Source: Streptomyces sp. RKAG293
GTDB lineage: Bacteria; Actinomycetota; Actinomycetes; Streptomycetales; Streptomycetaceae
Reading direction: 5' to 3'
DNA length: 64,000 nt
NCBI RefSeq assembly: GCF_023701745.1
Contig: NZ_JAJOZB010000001.1
Coordinates: 4,931,001 to 4,995,000, forward strand
Shown: in pieces, positions 7,869-16,456 of the stretch
How positions within the stretch are numbered: the first letter of the stretch is position 1
Layout of the letters: every line of letters begins with the position of its first letter
Program-made: the position numbers and the translations under genes
The notes under the pieces: model-generated
Databases searched by the model: none
Told to the model about the DNA's origin: nothing
What the model saw: only the letters and a program-made list of their open reading frames with translations

Positions 7869-8780
7869 GTGTCTGATACGCCGAGTTCGCAGAAGAAACG
7901 GCAGGGTGGGACGGCCAAGCGGGTGACCCGGACCCCTGATTCCGCTGTGAGCGAACAAGCTTCGCTCAAGCCCGCCAGAAAACCGGAATCCCGCATCGCT
8001 CTGGTCCGCCGGGCGCGGCGGATCAACCGTGAGCTCGCCGAGCTCTACCCGTACGCCCATCCGGAACTCGACTTCGAGAACCCGTTCCAGCTCCTCGTCG
8101 CCACCGTCCTGTCCGCGCAGACCACCGACCTGCGCGTGAACCAGACGACCCCCGCGCTCTTCGCCGCCTATCCGACCCCGGAGGACCTGGCGGCGGCCGA
8201 GCCGGAGCGGCTGGAGGAGCTGATCCGGCCGACCGGCTTCTTCCGCGCCAAGGCGAAGTCGCTGCTGGGCCTGTCGGCGGCACTGCGCGACCGGTACGAC
8301 GGCGAGGTGCCGGGCCGGCTGGAGGACCTCGTCACGCTGCCGGGCGTGGGGCGGAAAACGGCAAATGTCGTCCTGGGCAATGCATTCAACGTCCCTGGAA
8401 TCACTGTCGACACCCACTTCGGCCGGCTCTCCCGCCGCTTCGGCTGGACCACCTCCGAGGACCCGGAGAAGGTCGAGCAGGAGGTCGGCGCGCTCTTCCC
8501 GAAGAGCGAGTGGACGATGCTCTCGCACCGCGTGGTCTTCCACGGCCGCCGTACCTGCCACTCCCGCAAGCCGGCCTGCGGCGCCTGCCCGATCGCCCCG
8601 CTCTGCCCGTCGTACGGTGAGGGCGAGACCGACCCGGAGAAGGCGAAGAAGCTGCTGAAGTACGAGCTGGGCGGTGCCCCCGGCCAGCGCCTGCAGCCAC
8701 CGTCCGACTACCCGGGCGACCCGGCTCCGGCGCTGGGCGCCCCGGCGGCCACCGCGGCCATGACGCAGGGGAGCGAATGA
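7869..8780 (+). CDS. nth: Endonuclease III (DNA glycosylase/AP lyase)
   Basis: Base-excision repair enzyme removing oxidised pyrimidines and nicking the abasic site. After a ~45-residue basic, low-complexity N-terminus, the HhH-GPD core appears. It has the helix-hairpin-helix LPGVGRKTANVVLGNAF with the catalytic Lys and the VDTHFGRL segment with the catalytic Asp. The [4Fe-4S] cluster loop is C-X6-C-X2-C-X5-C (CHSRKPACGACPIAPLC). At 303 residues it is longer than E. coli Nth (211) because of both tails. GTG 7869 fits a leaderless promoter. The stop overlaps the NUDIX start by 4 bases. Confidence 0.95.
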   Translation: MSDTPSSQKKRQGGTAKRVTRTPDSAVSEQASLKPARKPESRIALVRRARRINRELAELYPYAHPELDFENPFQLLVATVLSAQTTDLRVNQTTPALFAAYPTPEDLAAAEPERLEELIRPTGFFRAKAKSLLGLSAALRDRYDGEVPGRLEDLVTLPGVGRKTANVVLGNAFNVPGITVDTHFGRLSRRFGWTTSEDPEKVEQEVGALFPKSEWTMLSHRVVFHGRRTCHSRKPACGACPIAPLCPSYGEGETDPEKAKKLLKYELGGAPGQRLQPPSDYPGDPAPALGAPAATAAMTQGSE

Positions 8781-9454
8781 CGACGACACGTGGCGGCGAG
8801 GCGGCCGTTTCGACCCAGGGGCTGCCCCAGTGGCTGCAGCCGGTCGCCCGCGCGGCCGGCGATGTGCTCCCCGAGCAGCTCAGCCGCTTTCTGCCGCCCG
8901 CGTCCGGCCGGGGCCGGCAGTCGGCCGTGCTGATCCTCTTCGGTGAGGGCGAGCACGGCCGTGACCTGCTGCTGATGGAGCGCGCGACATCGCTGCGGTC
9001 GCACGCGGGCCAGCCGTCGTTCCCCGGCGGCGCCCTCGATCCCGAGGACGGCGACCCCGAGGGCGACGGCCCGCTGCGGGCGGCCCTGCGCGAGGCGGAG
9101 GAGGAGACCGGCCTGGACCCGTCGGGCGTGCAGATCTTCGGAGTGCTGCCGCGGCTCTACATCCCGGTCAGTGAGTTCGTCGTCACACCGGTGCTCGGCT
9201 GGTGGCGCACCCCCAGCCCGGTCGGCGCGGTGGACCAGGCCGAGACCGCCCGGGTCTTCCGGGTCCCCGTCGCGGATCTCGCCGACCCCGCCAATCGGGC
9301 GACGATGACCCATCCCAGTGGCTTCCGCGGCCCGGCGTTCCTGGTCGAGGGCGCGGTGGTCTGGGGTTTCACAGCCGGTCTGATCGACAAGATTCTGCAC
9401 TTCGCGGGCTGGGAGCAGCCCTGGGACCGGGGCAGGACGGTGCCGCTCTCATAG
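8777..9454 (+). CDS. NUDIX hydrolase, CoA-pyrophosphatase-like
   Basis: The 225-residue product has a NUDIX box that reads GG-ALDP...(insert)...LREAEEETGL, with the metal-binding REXXEE core. An upstream LLLMERATSLRSHAGQPSFPGG matches the CoA-pyrophosphatase (NUDT7/8, YeaB) signature (LRSHxGQ.SFPGG). The likely reaction is hydrolysis of CoA or a related nucleoside diphosphate derivative. A 6-8 residue Asp/Glu/Gly insert (EDGDPEGDG) lies inside the box region. The ATG overlaps the nth stop (ATGA), so it is cotranscribed with nth, which suggests a link to oxidised-nucleotide housekeeping (inference). Confidence 0.9.
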   Translation: MTTTRGGEAAVSTQGLPQWLQPVARAAGDVLPEQLSRFLPPASGRGRQSAVLILFGEGEHGRDLLLMERATSLRSHAGQPSFPGGALDPEDGDPEGDGPLRAALREAEEETGLDPSGVQIFGVLPRLYIPVSEFVVTPVLGWWRTPSPVGAVDQAETARVFRVPVADLADPANRATMTHPSGFRGPAFLVEGAVVWGFTAGLIDKILHFAGWEQPWDRGRTVPLS

Positions 9455-9560
9455 AACGGCATGAGACCGTGTGCTCGTGCTGTGTCTTCCTGGGGGGCAG
9501 CCCCGGGAACCCCGGCCGATGCCCCGGTCGAGCTGGACCGTCCTCGCGAGGTCAACCTAG

Positions 9561-10760
9561 ATGAACGTGCTGGACTTGTTGCTGTTGCTCGCGGCCGCGT
9601 GGTTCGCGGTCGTCGGTTACCGACAGGGATTCGTCGTCGGCGTCATGTCGGTGATCGGGTTCCTGGGCGGCGGCCTCGCAGCGGTCTACCTGCTGCCCAT
9701 GATCTGGGACAAGGTCACCGACGACTCCTCGCCCGGGTCCGTGGCGGTGGTGATCGCCGTGGTCGTGGTGATCGTCTGCGCCTCGGTCGGCCAGGCCTTC
9801 ACCACCCACCTGGGCAACAAGCTGCGCACCCAGATCACGTGGTCCCCGGCCCGTGCGCTGGACGCGGGCGGCGGCGCGCTGGTCAACGTCGCCGCGATGC
9901 TGCTCGTCGCCTGGCTGATCGGCTCCGCGCTGGCCACCACGGCGCTGCCGACGATAGGCCGCGAGGTGCGCTCCTCGAAGGTCCTGCTCGGCGTCTCCCG
10001 GGTCGTCCCGCAGCAGGCCGACAACTGGTTCACCGACTTCAGCTCCACACTCGCGCAGAACGGCCTCCCGCAGGTCTTCAGCCCGTTCGGCAGCGAACCG
10101 ATCACCTCAGTGCCCGCGCCCGACCCCAGGCTCGCGAGCAGCGCGGTCGTCAACGACGCCCGCCGGAGCATCGTGAAGGTCGTCGGGACCGCGCCCAGCT
10201 GCGGCAAGGTGCTGGAGGGCACCGGCTTCGTCTTCGCCAGGGACCGGGTGATGACCAACGCCCACGTCGTCGGCGGGGTCAGCGAGCCCACCGTGCAGAT
10301 CGGCGGCGAGGGCCGGCTCTACGACGCCCGCGTCGTCCTCTACGACTGGCAGCGCGACATCGCCGTCCTGGAGGTGCCGTCGCTGAACGCACCCGTGCTG
10401 AACTTCACCGCGGGCGACGCGCACAGCCGCGACGACGCGATCGTGGCGGGCTTCCCGGAGAACGGCGGCTTCGACGTCCGTGCGGCCCGGGTACGCGGCC
10501 GCATCCAGGCGAACGGCCCGGACATCTACCACCGGGGCACCGTGCACCGCGACGTCTACTCGCTGTTCACGAAGGTGCGCCAGGGCAACTCCGGCGGCCC
10601 GCTGCTGACCCCGGACGGCAGGGTGGCAGGCGTCATCTTCGCCAAGTCCCTCGACGACGCCGACACCGGCTACGCACTGACCGCGGACGAGATCCGCGAC
10701 GACATCACCGCGGGCCGCACGGCGGACCGCCAGGTCGACAGCCAGGGCTGCGCGCTCTAG
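9561..10760 (+). CDS. marP: MarP-type membrane serine protease (CvpA-trypsin fusion)
   Basis: A 399-residue protein with four hydrophobic helices at residues 1-125 (CvpA/colicin V production domain) followed by a trypsin-like protease outside the membrane. The triad is visible: His235 (MTNAHVVGG), Asp266 (DWQRDIAVLEV), Ser344 (QGNSGGPLL). Cys214 (APSCGK) and a Cys two residues from the end (QGCAL) match the regulatory disulfide pair of mycobacterial MarP, which confers acid and oxidative-stress resistance by activating cell-wall hydrolases. A role in envelope stress is inferred by homology. It starts at ATG 9561, and a GAGG lies 10 bases upstream in a small palindrome. Confidence 0.92.
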   Translation: MNVLDLLLLLAAAWFAVVGYRQGFVVGVMSVIGFLGGGLAAVYLLPMIWDKVTDDSSPGSVAVVIAVVVVIVCASVGQAFTTHLGNKLRTQITWSPARALDAGGGALVNVAAMLLVAWLIGSALATTALPTIGREVRSSKVLLGVSRVVPQQADNWFTDFSSTLAQNGLPQVFSPFGSEPITSVPAPDPRLASSAVVNDARRSIVKVVGTAPSCGKVLEGTGFVFARDRVMTNAHVVGGVSEPTVQIGGEGRLYDARVVLYDWQRDIAVLEVPSLNAPVLNFTAGDAHSRDDAIVAGFPENGGFDVRAARVRGRIQANGPDIYHRGTVHRDVYSLFTKVRQGNSGGPLLTPDGRVAGVIFAKSLDDADTGYALTADEIRDDITAGRTADRQVDSQGCAL

Positions 10761-10820
10761 AAGGACCCCGCAAAGGACTCCGCAAAGGACTCCGCAAAGG
10801 ATTCCGGAAAGGATTCCGGA
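10761..10820. repeat. Five tandem 12-bp repeats after marP
   Basis: Five consecutive 12-base units, starting AAGGACCCCGCA and drifting to AAGGATTCCGGA, begin directly after the marP stop codon. The unit is a multiple of three but lies outside any credible gene. Confidence 0.9.
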
Positions 10821-10877
10821 AGCCCACCGTGTGCCGTTCGGGATCGGCCGAACGGCCCGTGAGGCGCTGCCCGGCGG

Positions 10878-11060
10878 TCAGTCGCTGCGGGGGTGCCGCA
10901 GGCGCGCGCCCACCCAGCGGGCGCGCCGCCGGAGAATGCGGGGAATACCGATCTGATGCTCCCCCTCGGGGAGTACGGCCACAGGCGTCGCGCGGTTGAC
11001 AGCTGCGACGGGATTGCGGCGGGTGCGTGATACATCACGGTAGTCGTGCGTCCAACCCAT
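10878..11060 (-). CDS. Possible small basic protein, 60 residues
   Basis: This is the only plausible gene in the 462-base gap between marP and the hydrolase. The product begins MGWTHDYRDVSR and ends in an Arg-rich stretch (RILRRRARWVGARLRH). Codon use is Streptomyces-like towards the 3' end but weaker at the 5' end. There is no clear ribosome-binding site. I do not recognise a family. It may be real and conserved, or a chance frame in GC-rich DNA. The rest of this gap holds the 12-bp repeats and one terminator. Confidence 0.3.
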   Translation of the reverse strand: MGWTHDYRDVSRTRRNPVAAVNRATPVAVLPEGEHQIGIPRILRRRARWVGARLRHPRSD

Positions 11061-11184
11061 ACCGAGCTACGTGCCCGCGCCCCAAGGTCGGTAATCGTGC
11101 GGCGGTCGGCCAATTGGCCTATGCGTCCGGCATTTGGCTGATCGTCAGACAGTCGTACCGGACTGTCCACCCGTCTGACGTCCC

Positions 11185-11211
11185 GTCCGGCGGCCGATCC
11201 GGCCGCCGGAC
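11185..11211. terminator. Perfect hairpin after the alpha/beta hydrolase gene
   Basis: Twelve-base perfect arms (11185-11196 and 11200-11211) with a 3-base loop lie 12 bases beyond the stop of the minus-strand hydrolase gene. Confidence 0.75.
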
Positions 11212-11222
11212 CTGCGGAGTGA

Positions 11223-12146
11223 CTAGCGGTCCGGCTCGGGGTCCTTCAGCCAGTTGATCAGCTCGGTCGAGAACGCGACCGGGTCCTCCTCGTGCGGGAA
11301 GTGCCCCAGCCCGTCGAAGAGCCGCCAGCGGTACGGCGCCTCCACGTACTCGCCGCTGCCGGCGGCGCTGCGGGTGCGCATCGCGGAGTCCAGCGAGCCG
11401 TGCAGATGCAGCGTCGGGACCCGCACCGGACGCTTCATGCGCCGGTTGAACTGGATGCCGTCGGGGCGGGCCATCGAGCGGACCATCCAGCGGTACGGCT
11501 CCACGGCACAGTGCGCCGTCGAGGGGATCTGCATCGCCTGCCGGTAGACGTCGACCGTCTCCTCGTCCGGCAGCAGCGGTCCCGACCAGTCCCGGATCAG
11601 CCGGCCGACCATCGCGGAGTCGTCCGCGATCAGCTGCCGCTCCGGCAGCCACGGCCGCTGGATGCCCCAGATGTAGGAGCCGGCCGCGCTCTGCTTCATG
11701 TCGGTGAGCATCGCCGTGCGCCAGCGCCTCGGGTGCGGCATCGAGCACACCGCCAGCCGGCGCACCAGCTTCGGCCGCATCACCGCCGCGGTCCAGGCCA
11801 GGTAGCCGCCGATGTCATGGCCGACCAGCGCGGCGTCCGGCTCGCCGAGCGAGCGGATCACCCCGGTCACGTCCAGCGCCAGGTTCGCGGGGTCGTAGCC
11901 GCGCGGCGTACGGTCGCTGCCGCCGACCCCGCGCAGGTCCATCGCGACCGCGCGGAACCCCGCGTCGGCGAGCGCCGTCAGCTGGTGCCGCCAGCTCCAC
12001 CAGAACTGCGGGAAGCCGTGCAGCAGCAGCACCAGCGGGCCGTCGCCGGCCTCGGCGATGTGGAATCGCGCGCCGTTCGCGGCGACATCCCGGTGTGTCC
12101 AGGGCCCGTCGAGCCGTGCAACCGAGGAATTACCAGCGACCGTCAT
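11223..12146 (-). CDS. Alpha/beta hydrolase, epoxide-hydrolase-like
   Basis: The 307-residue product has the alpha/beta-hydrolase fold with LLLHGFPQFWWSWRHQ (oxyanion motif and Trp), an Asp nucleophile in GHDIGGYLAW as in epoxide hydrolases and dehalogenases rather than Ser, an acid Asp in HGSLDSAM and a His in GLGHFPHEE. The cap domain contains WGIQRPWLPERQ. The substrate is unknown. It lies 13 bases downstream of the holin-superfamily gene on the same strand, so they may share a transcript. There is no good ribosome-binding site at ATG 12146. It ends before a strong terminator facing marP. Confidence 0.88.
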   Translation of the reverse strand: MTVAGNSSVARLDGPWTHRDVAANGARFHIAEAGDGPLVLLLHGFPQFWWSWRHQLTALADAGFRAVAMDLRGVGGSDRTPRGYDPANLALDVTGVIRSLGEPDAALVGHDIGGYLAWTAAVMRPKLVRRLAVCSMPHPRRWRTAMLTDMKQSAAGSYIWGIQRPWLPERQLIADDSAMVGRLIRDWSGPLLPDEETVDVYRQAMQIPSTAHCAVEPYRWMVRSMARPDGIQFNRRMKRPVRVPTLHLHGSLDSAMRTRSAAGSGEYVEAPYRWRLFDGLGHFPHEEDPVAFSTELINWLKDPEPDR

Positions 12147-12159
12147 GAAGCTGAGCGTG

Positions 12160-12609
12160 TCACACCTTGAGGTCGTCCGTGGTGCTGGACTCCAGGGGGC
12201 GCGGATGCGGCTTGACGCTCTGGAGTACGGCCGCCGTCTGCTTGGCCGAGGCGATGCTGCGCTCCGGCTTCTTCACCTTCTTGAACTTCGCCCGCGCGAA
12301 CACCCCGAGGATCAGGGCGATCACCACGTACGCGCCGCCGACGATCAGGAACGACCAGGCCAGGCCCAGCCCGAGGGCGTGGATGCCGTAGGCCGCCGCC
12401 ATGCTGAACATCGGCAGGGCGAAGAACGCGAGGGTGACGGCGCCCACGATCGCGCCGCTGCCGAGGCCGACCCGCTTGACGTCCTCGCGCAGTTCCGCCT
12501 TGGCGAGGGCGATCTCGTCGTGCACCAGGGCGGACATCTCCGCCGTGGCGGAGGCGAACAGCTGTCCGAGACTGCGGCTCGCGCCCTCGGCCTGCTCCAC
12601 TGCGCTCAT
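12160..12609 (-). CDS. Phage-holin-superfamily (DUF1469) membrane protein
   Basis: The 149-residue product has an amphipathic N-terminus (SLGQLFASATAEMSALVHDEIALAKAEL pattern), then two adjacent membrane helices (about 50-75 and 82-105), then a basic tail (KFKKVKKPER). This is the Phage_holin_3_6/DUF1469 architecture found in most actinobacteria as a chromosomal housekeeping gene; no phage genes are nearby. ATG 12609 follows GGAGG by 6 bases. It is probably the first gene of a two-gene unit with the epoxide-hydrolase-like gene. Its function is unknown. It starts 70 bases after the nhaA stop. Confidence 0.88.
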   Translation of the reverse strand: MSAVEQAEGASRSLGQLFASATAEMSALVHDEIALAKAELREDVKRVGLGSGAIVGAVTLAFFALPMFSMAAAYGIHALGLGLAWSFLIVGGAYVVIALILGVFARAKFKKVKKPERSIASAKQTAAVLQSVKPHPRPLESSTTDDLKV

Positions 12610-12678
12610 CGCATCCTCCGTCGGTATCCGTCATGCCCGGCTACCAGGTGGTAGGGACTGTTACCCACAGATCATGCC

Positions 12679-14112
12679 TCAGTCCCCGTCACCCGCGCCT
12701 CTGACCCGGGCCAGTTCGGCGAGCCTGCGGTGCTCGACGGCCTTCCGTTCGAGGATCTCGGCCATCCGCAGGTGGTACTCCGGCTTGTCCTGCTCGTAGA
12801 TGTCCGGGATGCCGTCCCCGTCCTCGTCGCGTTCCTCCTCCTCGCACATCGCCCGGTACTTGTTGTTGCGGAGCTTGAGCAGGATGCCCGCCACGACGGC
12901 CGCGATCACCGAGCCGATCAGGACGGCCGCCTTCACCTCGTCGGCCAGCACCGGGTCCTCGGCGAAGGCGAGTTCGCCGATCAGCAGCGACACGGTGAAG
13001 CCGATCCCGGCCAGTGAGGCGACGGCGAGGACGTCGGGCCAGCGGAGCTCCGGGTTGAGCTCCGCACGGGTGAACCGGGCCGCGAGCCAGGTGCCGCCGA
13101 ACACTCCGAGGGTCTTGCCGGCCACCAGGCCGAGGACCACGCCGAGCGTCTCGGGCTGCGAGAAGACATCGGTGAGCGCGCTGCCGGAGATGGCGACACC
13201 CGCCGAGAAGAGGGCGAACAGCGGTACCGCCAGACCGGCGGAGACGGGGCGCACCAGATGCTCGACGCGTTCGCCGGGGGAGTGGTCCTCGCCGTCCCGG
13301 CGGGTACAGCGCAGCATCAGGCCCATGGCCACGCCCGCGATCGTGGCGTGCACGCCGCTGTTGTACATCAGCCCCCAGATGACCAGGGCGAGCGGCACGT
13401 AGATGTACCAGCCGCGCACTTCCCTGCGGAGCAGCAGCCAGAAGACCAGCAGGCCCAGCGCGGCGCCGCCGAGGGCCACGAAGTCGATCGAGGAGGTGAA
13501 GAAGACCGCGATGATCAGGATCGCGAAGAGGTCGTCGACGACGGCGAGCGTCAGCAGGAAGGCGCGCAGCGCGGACGGCAGCGATGTGCCGATGACCGCG
13601 AGGACGGCCAGCGCGAAGGCGATGTCGGTGGCGGTCGGGACCGCCCAGCCGTCCAGCGCGCCGCCGCCGACGGTGTTGACCACCAGGTAGACGAGGGCGG
13701 GCACCGCCATGCCGCAGACGGCGGCGATGACCGGGAGCGCCGCTGCGGACGGTGTCCGCAGCTCGCCGGCGACCAGCTCGCGCTTGAGCTCGATGCCGGC
13801 GACGAAGAAGAAGATGGCGAGCAGGCCGTCGGCCGCCCAGTGCTGCACCGACAGGTCCAGCCCCAGGGAGGACGGCCCGAAGTGGAATTCCCTGACCGTC
13901 TCGTAGGTCTCGTGCGCCGGGGTGTTGGCCCAGATCAGCGCGGCGACGGCGGCGATGAGCAACAGGACGCCGCCCACGGTCTCGGTGCGCAGCGCGTCGG
14001 CGACGAAGGTCCGCTCGGGGAGGGACAGCCGGCCGAGGAGGACGGAGCGGCGGGTGGGCTCGGTCTCGGGCCGGTCGGTGGCGGGCCGCTCGGTCACAGG
14101 TCGCTCGGTCAC
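12679..14112 (-). CDS. nhaA: Na+/H+ antiporter NhaA
   Basis: The 477-residue electrogenic sodium/proton antiporter has about twelve membrane segments. Family motifs are clear: FFFVAGIELKRE, PTATDIAFALAVLAVIG with the paired-Asp transport site (TDIAF and VVDDLFAI), and a late GIGFTVSLLIGELAF. The N-terminus is a short repeat of VTERP-type units. The hydrophilic C-terminal ~65 residues contain DEDGDGIPDIYEQD, a thrombospondin/EF-like Asp-rich loop, then a charged helix. The start is GTG 14112 with GGAGGT 9 bases upstream; in-frame starts further up would place that Shine-Dalgarno inside the gene. Confidence 0.93.
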   Translation of the reverse strand: MTERPVTERPATDRPETEPTRRSVLLGRLSLPERTFVADALRTETVGGVLLLIAAVAALIWANTPAHETYETVREFHFGPSSLGLDLSVQHWAADGLLAIFFFVAGIELKRELVAGELRTPSAAALPVIAAVCGMAVPALVYLVVNTVGGGALDGWAVPTATDIAFALAVLAVIGTSLPSALRAFLLTLAVVDDLFAILIIAVFFTSSIDFVALGGAALGLLVFWLLLRREVRGWYIYVPLALVIWGLMYNSGVHATIAGVAMGLMLRCTRRDGEDHSPGERVEHLVRPVSAGLAVPLFALFSAGVAISGSALTDVFSQPETLGVVLGLVAGKTLGVFGGTWLAARFTRAELNPELRWPDVLAVASLAGIGFTVSLLIGELAFAEDPVLADEVKAAVLIGSVIAAVVAGILLKLRNNKYRAMCEEEERDEDGDGIPDIYEQDKPEYHLRMAEILERKAVEHRRLAELARVRGAGDGD

Positions 14113-14273
14113 GGGTCGAAGACCTCCGGTCGGTTGGTCATCCACTGGACATGGCTGACTCCGTTGCCGACCAGACTTCCCGGCGCACCTTGTGTACTGA
14201 CGCGTTCTTGACGCGGGGACCAGCCTATCGGGTCGCGCGCTGTGCCGTCCGGCGATCTTCATATTACGGACAT

Positions 14274-14306
14274 AAGGGGCCCCCGGCTTGATGCCGGGAG
14301 CCCCTT
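14274..14306. terminator. Terminator after acs
   Basis: Arms AAGGGGCCCCCGGC (14274-14287) and its near complement (14293-14306, one mismatch) enclose a 5-base loop 33 bases past the acs stop. Confidence 0.8.
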
Positions 14307-14338
14307 GTCGGCCGTGTGGACCCTCTCAGGCCCTGCGG

Positions 14339-16297
14339 TCAGTCCTCGCTGGTCGCGCCCGGCAGGTTGGTCTGGATCAGGTCCATCACCGAGGAGTCCG
14401 TCAGCGTGGTGACATCGCCGAGCTCGCGGTTCTCCGCGACGTCGCGCAGCAGCCGGCGCATGATCTTGCCGGAACGGGTCTTCGGCAGCTCGCTGACGAT
14501 CAGGATGCGCTTGGGCTTGGCGATCGGGCCCAGCGTCTTGCTGACGTGGTCGCGCAGCTCGGCGACGAGCGTGTCGGAGTCCGAGGCGGTGCCGCGCAGG
14601 ATGACGAACGCGACGATGGCCTGGCCGGTGGTCGCGTCGGCCGCGCCGACGACCGCAGACTCGGCGACCTTCGGGTGCGAGACGAGCGCCGACTCGACCT
14701 CGGTGGTCGAGATGTTGTGGCCCGACACCAGCATCACGTCGTCCACCCGGCCGAGCAGCCAGATGTCGCCGTCCTCGTCCTTCTTGGCGCCGTCACCCGC
14801 GAAGTAGCGGCCCTCGAACCGCGACCAGTAGGTGTCGATGTAGCGCTGGTCGTCGCCCCAGATGGTGCGGAGCATCGACGGCCACGGCTCGGTCAGCACC
14901 AGGTACCCGCCGGAGCCGTTCGGCACCTCGCGCGCCTCGTCGTCCACGACGGTGGCGGCGATGCCCGGCAGGGCGCGCTGCGCGGAACCCGGCTTGGTGG
15001 TGGTCGCGCCCGGCAGCGGGCTGATCATCATCGCGCCGGTCTCGGTCTGCCACCAGGTGTCCACGATCGGGCAGCGGTTGCCGCCGATGTGCTCGCGGTA
15101 CCACATCCACGCCTCGGGGTTGATCGGCTCGCCGACGCTGCCCAGCACCCGCAGCGAGGACAGGTCGAACTTCGCGGGGATGTCGTCGCCCCACTTCATG
15201 AACGTCCGGATCGCGGTCGGCGCGGTGTAGAGGATCGTCACGCCGTACTTCTGGACGACCTCCCAGAAGCGGCCCTGGTGCGGGGTGTCCGGGGTGCCCT
15301 CGTAGATCACCTGGGTGGCGCCGTTGGAGAGCGGCCCGTAGACGATGTACGAGTGGCCGGTCACCCAGCCGATGTCGGCCGTGCACCAGTAGACGTCGGT
15401 CTCCGGCTTGAGGTCGAAGACGGCGTGGTGGGTGTAGGAGGTCTGGGTGAGGTAGCCGCCCGAGGTGTGCAGGATGCCCTTCGGCTTCCCCGTCGTGCCG
15501 CTGGTGTAGAGGATGAAGAGCGGGTGCTCGGCGTCGAACGCCTGCGGTGTGTGCTCGGCCGACTGCCGGGTGACGATGTCGTGCCACCAGACGTCACGGC
15601 CCTCGGTGAACGCGGTCTCCTGGCCGGTCCTGCGGACCACCAGGACGTGCTCGACCTGCGGACACTTGGCTACGGCCTCGTCGATGGCGGGCTTGAGCGC
15701 CGACGGCTTGCCGCGCCGGTAGCCGCCGTCGGAGGTGATGACGAGCTTGGCGTCGGCGTCCTGGATGCGGGACGCGACGGCGTCGGCCGAGAAGCCGCCG
15801 AAGACCACGGAGTGGGCGGCGCCGATCCGGGCGCAGGCCAGCATCGCGACCACGGCCTCGGGGATCATCGGGAGGTAGACCGCGACCCGGTCGCCGGCCT
15901 CGACGCCCAGCTCGGTGAGCGCGTTGGCGGCCCGGCTGACCTCGTCCTTGAGCTCGGCGTAGGTGAGGGAGCGGCTGTCGCCGGGCTCACCCTCGAAGTG
16001 GATGGCGACCCGGTCGCCGTTGCCCGCCTCGACATGCCGGTCGACGCAGTTGTACGCCACGTTGAGCTTGCCGTCGGCGAACCACTTGGCGAACGGCGGG
16101 TTCGACCAGTCCAGCGTCTCGGTCGGCTCGGTGTCCCAGCTCAGCCGGCGCGCCTGCTCGGCCCAGAAGGCCGGGCGGTCGGACTCGGCCCGTGCGTACG
16201 CATCCGCGGTGACGTTGGCGGATGCGGCCAGCTCGGCCGGCGGAGCGAAACGCCGCTCCTCCTTCAACAGATTGGCCAGGCTCTCGTTGCTGCTCAC
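14339..16297 (-). CDS. acsA: Acetyl-CoA synthetase (AMP-forming)
   Basis: This enzyme activates acetate to acetyl-CoA through acetyl-AMP. The 652 residues are the usual family length. Motifs in order: VVFGGFSADAVASRI, the P-loop YTSGTTGKPKG, DTWWQTETGAMMISP, the hinge region LGRVDDVMLVSGHNIS, and the catalytic Lys in PKTRSGKIMRRLLR, the site acetylated by Pat-type enzymes in this family. GTG 16297 has AGGAG 6 bases upstream. A DasR-like operator lies about 82-97 bases upstream, hinting at control by amino-sugar status. It is a single-gene unit closed by a terminator. Confidence 0.96.
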   Translation of the reverse strand: MSSNESLANLLKEERRFAPPAELAASANVTADAYARAESDRPAFWAEQARRLSWDTEPTETLDWSNPPFAKWFADGKLNVAYNCVDRHVEAGNGDRVAIHFEGEPGDSRSLTYAELKDEVSRAANALTELGVEAGDRVAVYLPMIPEAVVAMLACARIGAAHSVVFGGFSADAVASRIQDADAKLVITSDGGYRRGKPSALKPAIDEAVAKCPQVEHVLVVRRTGQETAFTEGRDVWWHDIVTRQSAEHTPQAFDAEHPLFILYTSGTTGKPKGILHTSGGYLTQTSYTHHAVFDLKPETDVYWCTADIGWVTGHSYIVYGPLSNGATQVIYEGTPDTPHQGRFWEVVQKYGVTILYTAPTAIRTFMKWGDDIPAKFDLSSLRVLGSVGEPINPEAWMWYREHIGGNRCPIVDTWWQTETGAMMISPLPGATTTKPGSAQRALPGIAATVVDDEAREVPNGSGGYLVLTEPWPSMLRTIWGDDQRYIDTYWSRFEGRYFAGDGAKKDEDGDIWLLGRVDDVMLVSGHNISTTEVESALVSHPKVAESAVVGAADATTGQAIVAFVILRGTASDSDTLVAELRDHVSKTLGPIAKPKRILIVSELPKTRSGKIMRRLLRDVAENRELGDVTTLTDSSVMDLIQTNLPGATSED

Positions 16298-16378
16298 GCC
16301 AACTCCTTGTCAGACTGTCCCAGATGTCCCAGCCATAGCTCATCAGGCCGCGGGCGCGATGACAAGAGTCGCAGGATA

Positions 16379-16394
16379 ATTGGTTTAGACCTGT
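16379..16394. promoter_or_regulatory. DasR-like operator (dre) upstream of acs
   Basis: ATTGGTTTAGACCTGT matches the dre consensus ANTGGTCTAGACCANT at all but two defined positions. It lies 82 bases from the acs start, within the probable promoter region. DasR is the GntR-family amino-sugar regulator of Streptomyces. Control is inferred. Confidence 0.5.
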
Positions 16395-16456
16395 AGTGTG
16401 AGCGGCTCCGTCGGGGCCGCGCGGCGTGTCGTTCCGCCGCCCGGCCCCGAACGGTG

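Noticed and set aside
10757..11170. 137-codon minus-strand frame overlapping the marP stop region
   Set aside because: Half of it reads the 12-bp repeats and the rest has no family features; the 60-residue frame at 10878-11060 is marginally better.
12160..12609. Holin-like protein as a sign of a prophage
   Set aside because: DUF1469 proteins are chromosomal in most actinobacteria and no phage structural, integrase or lysis genes are near.
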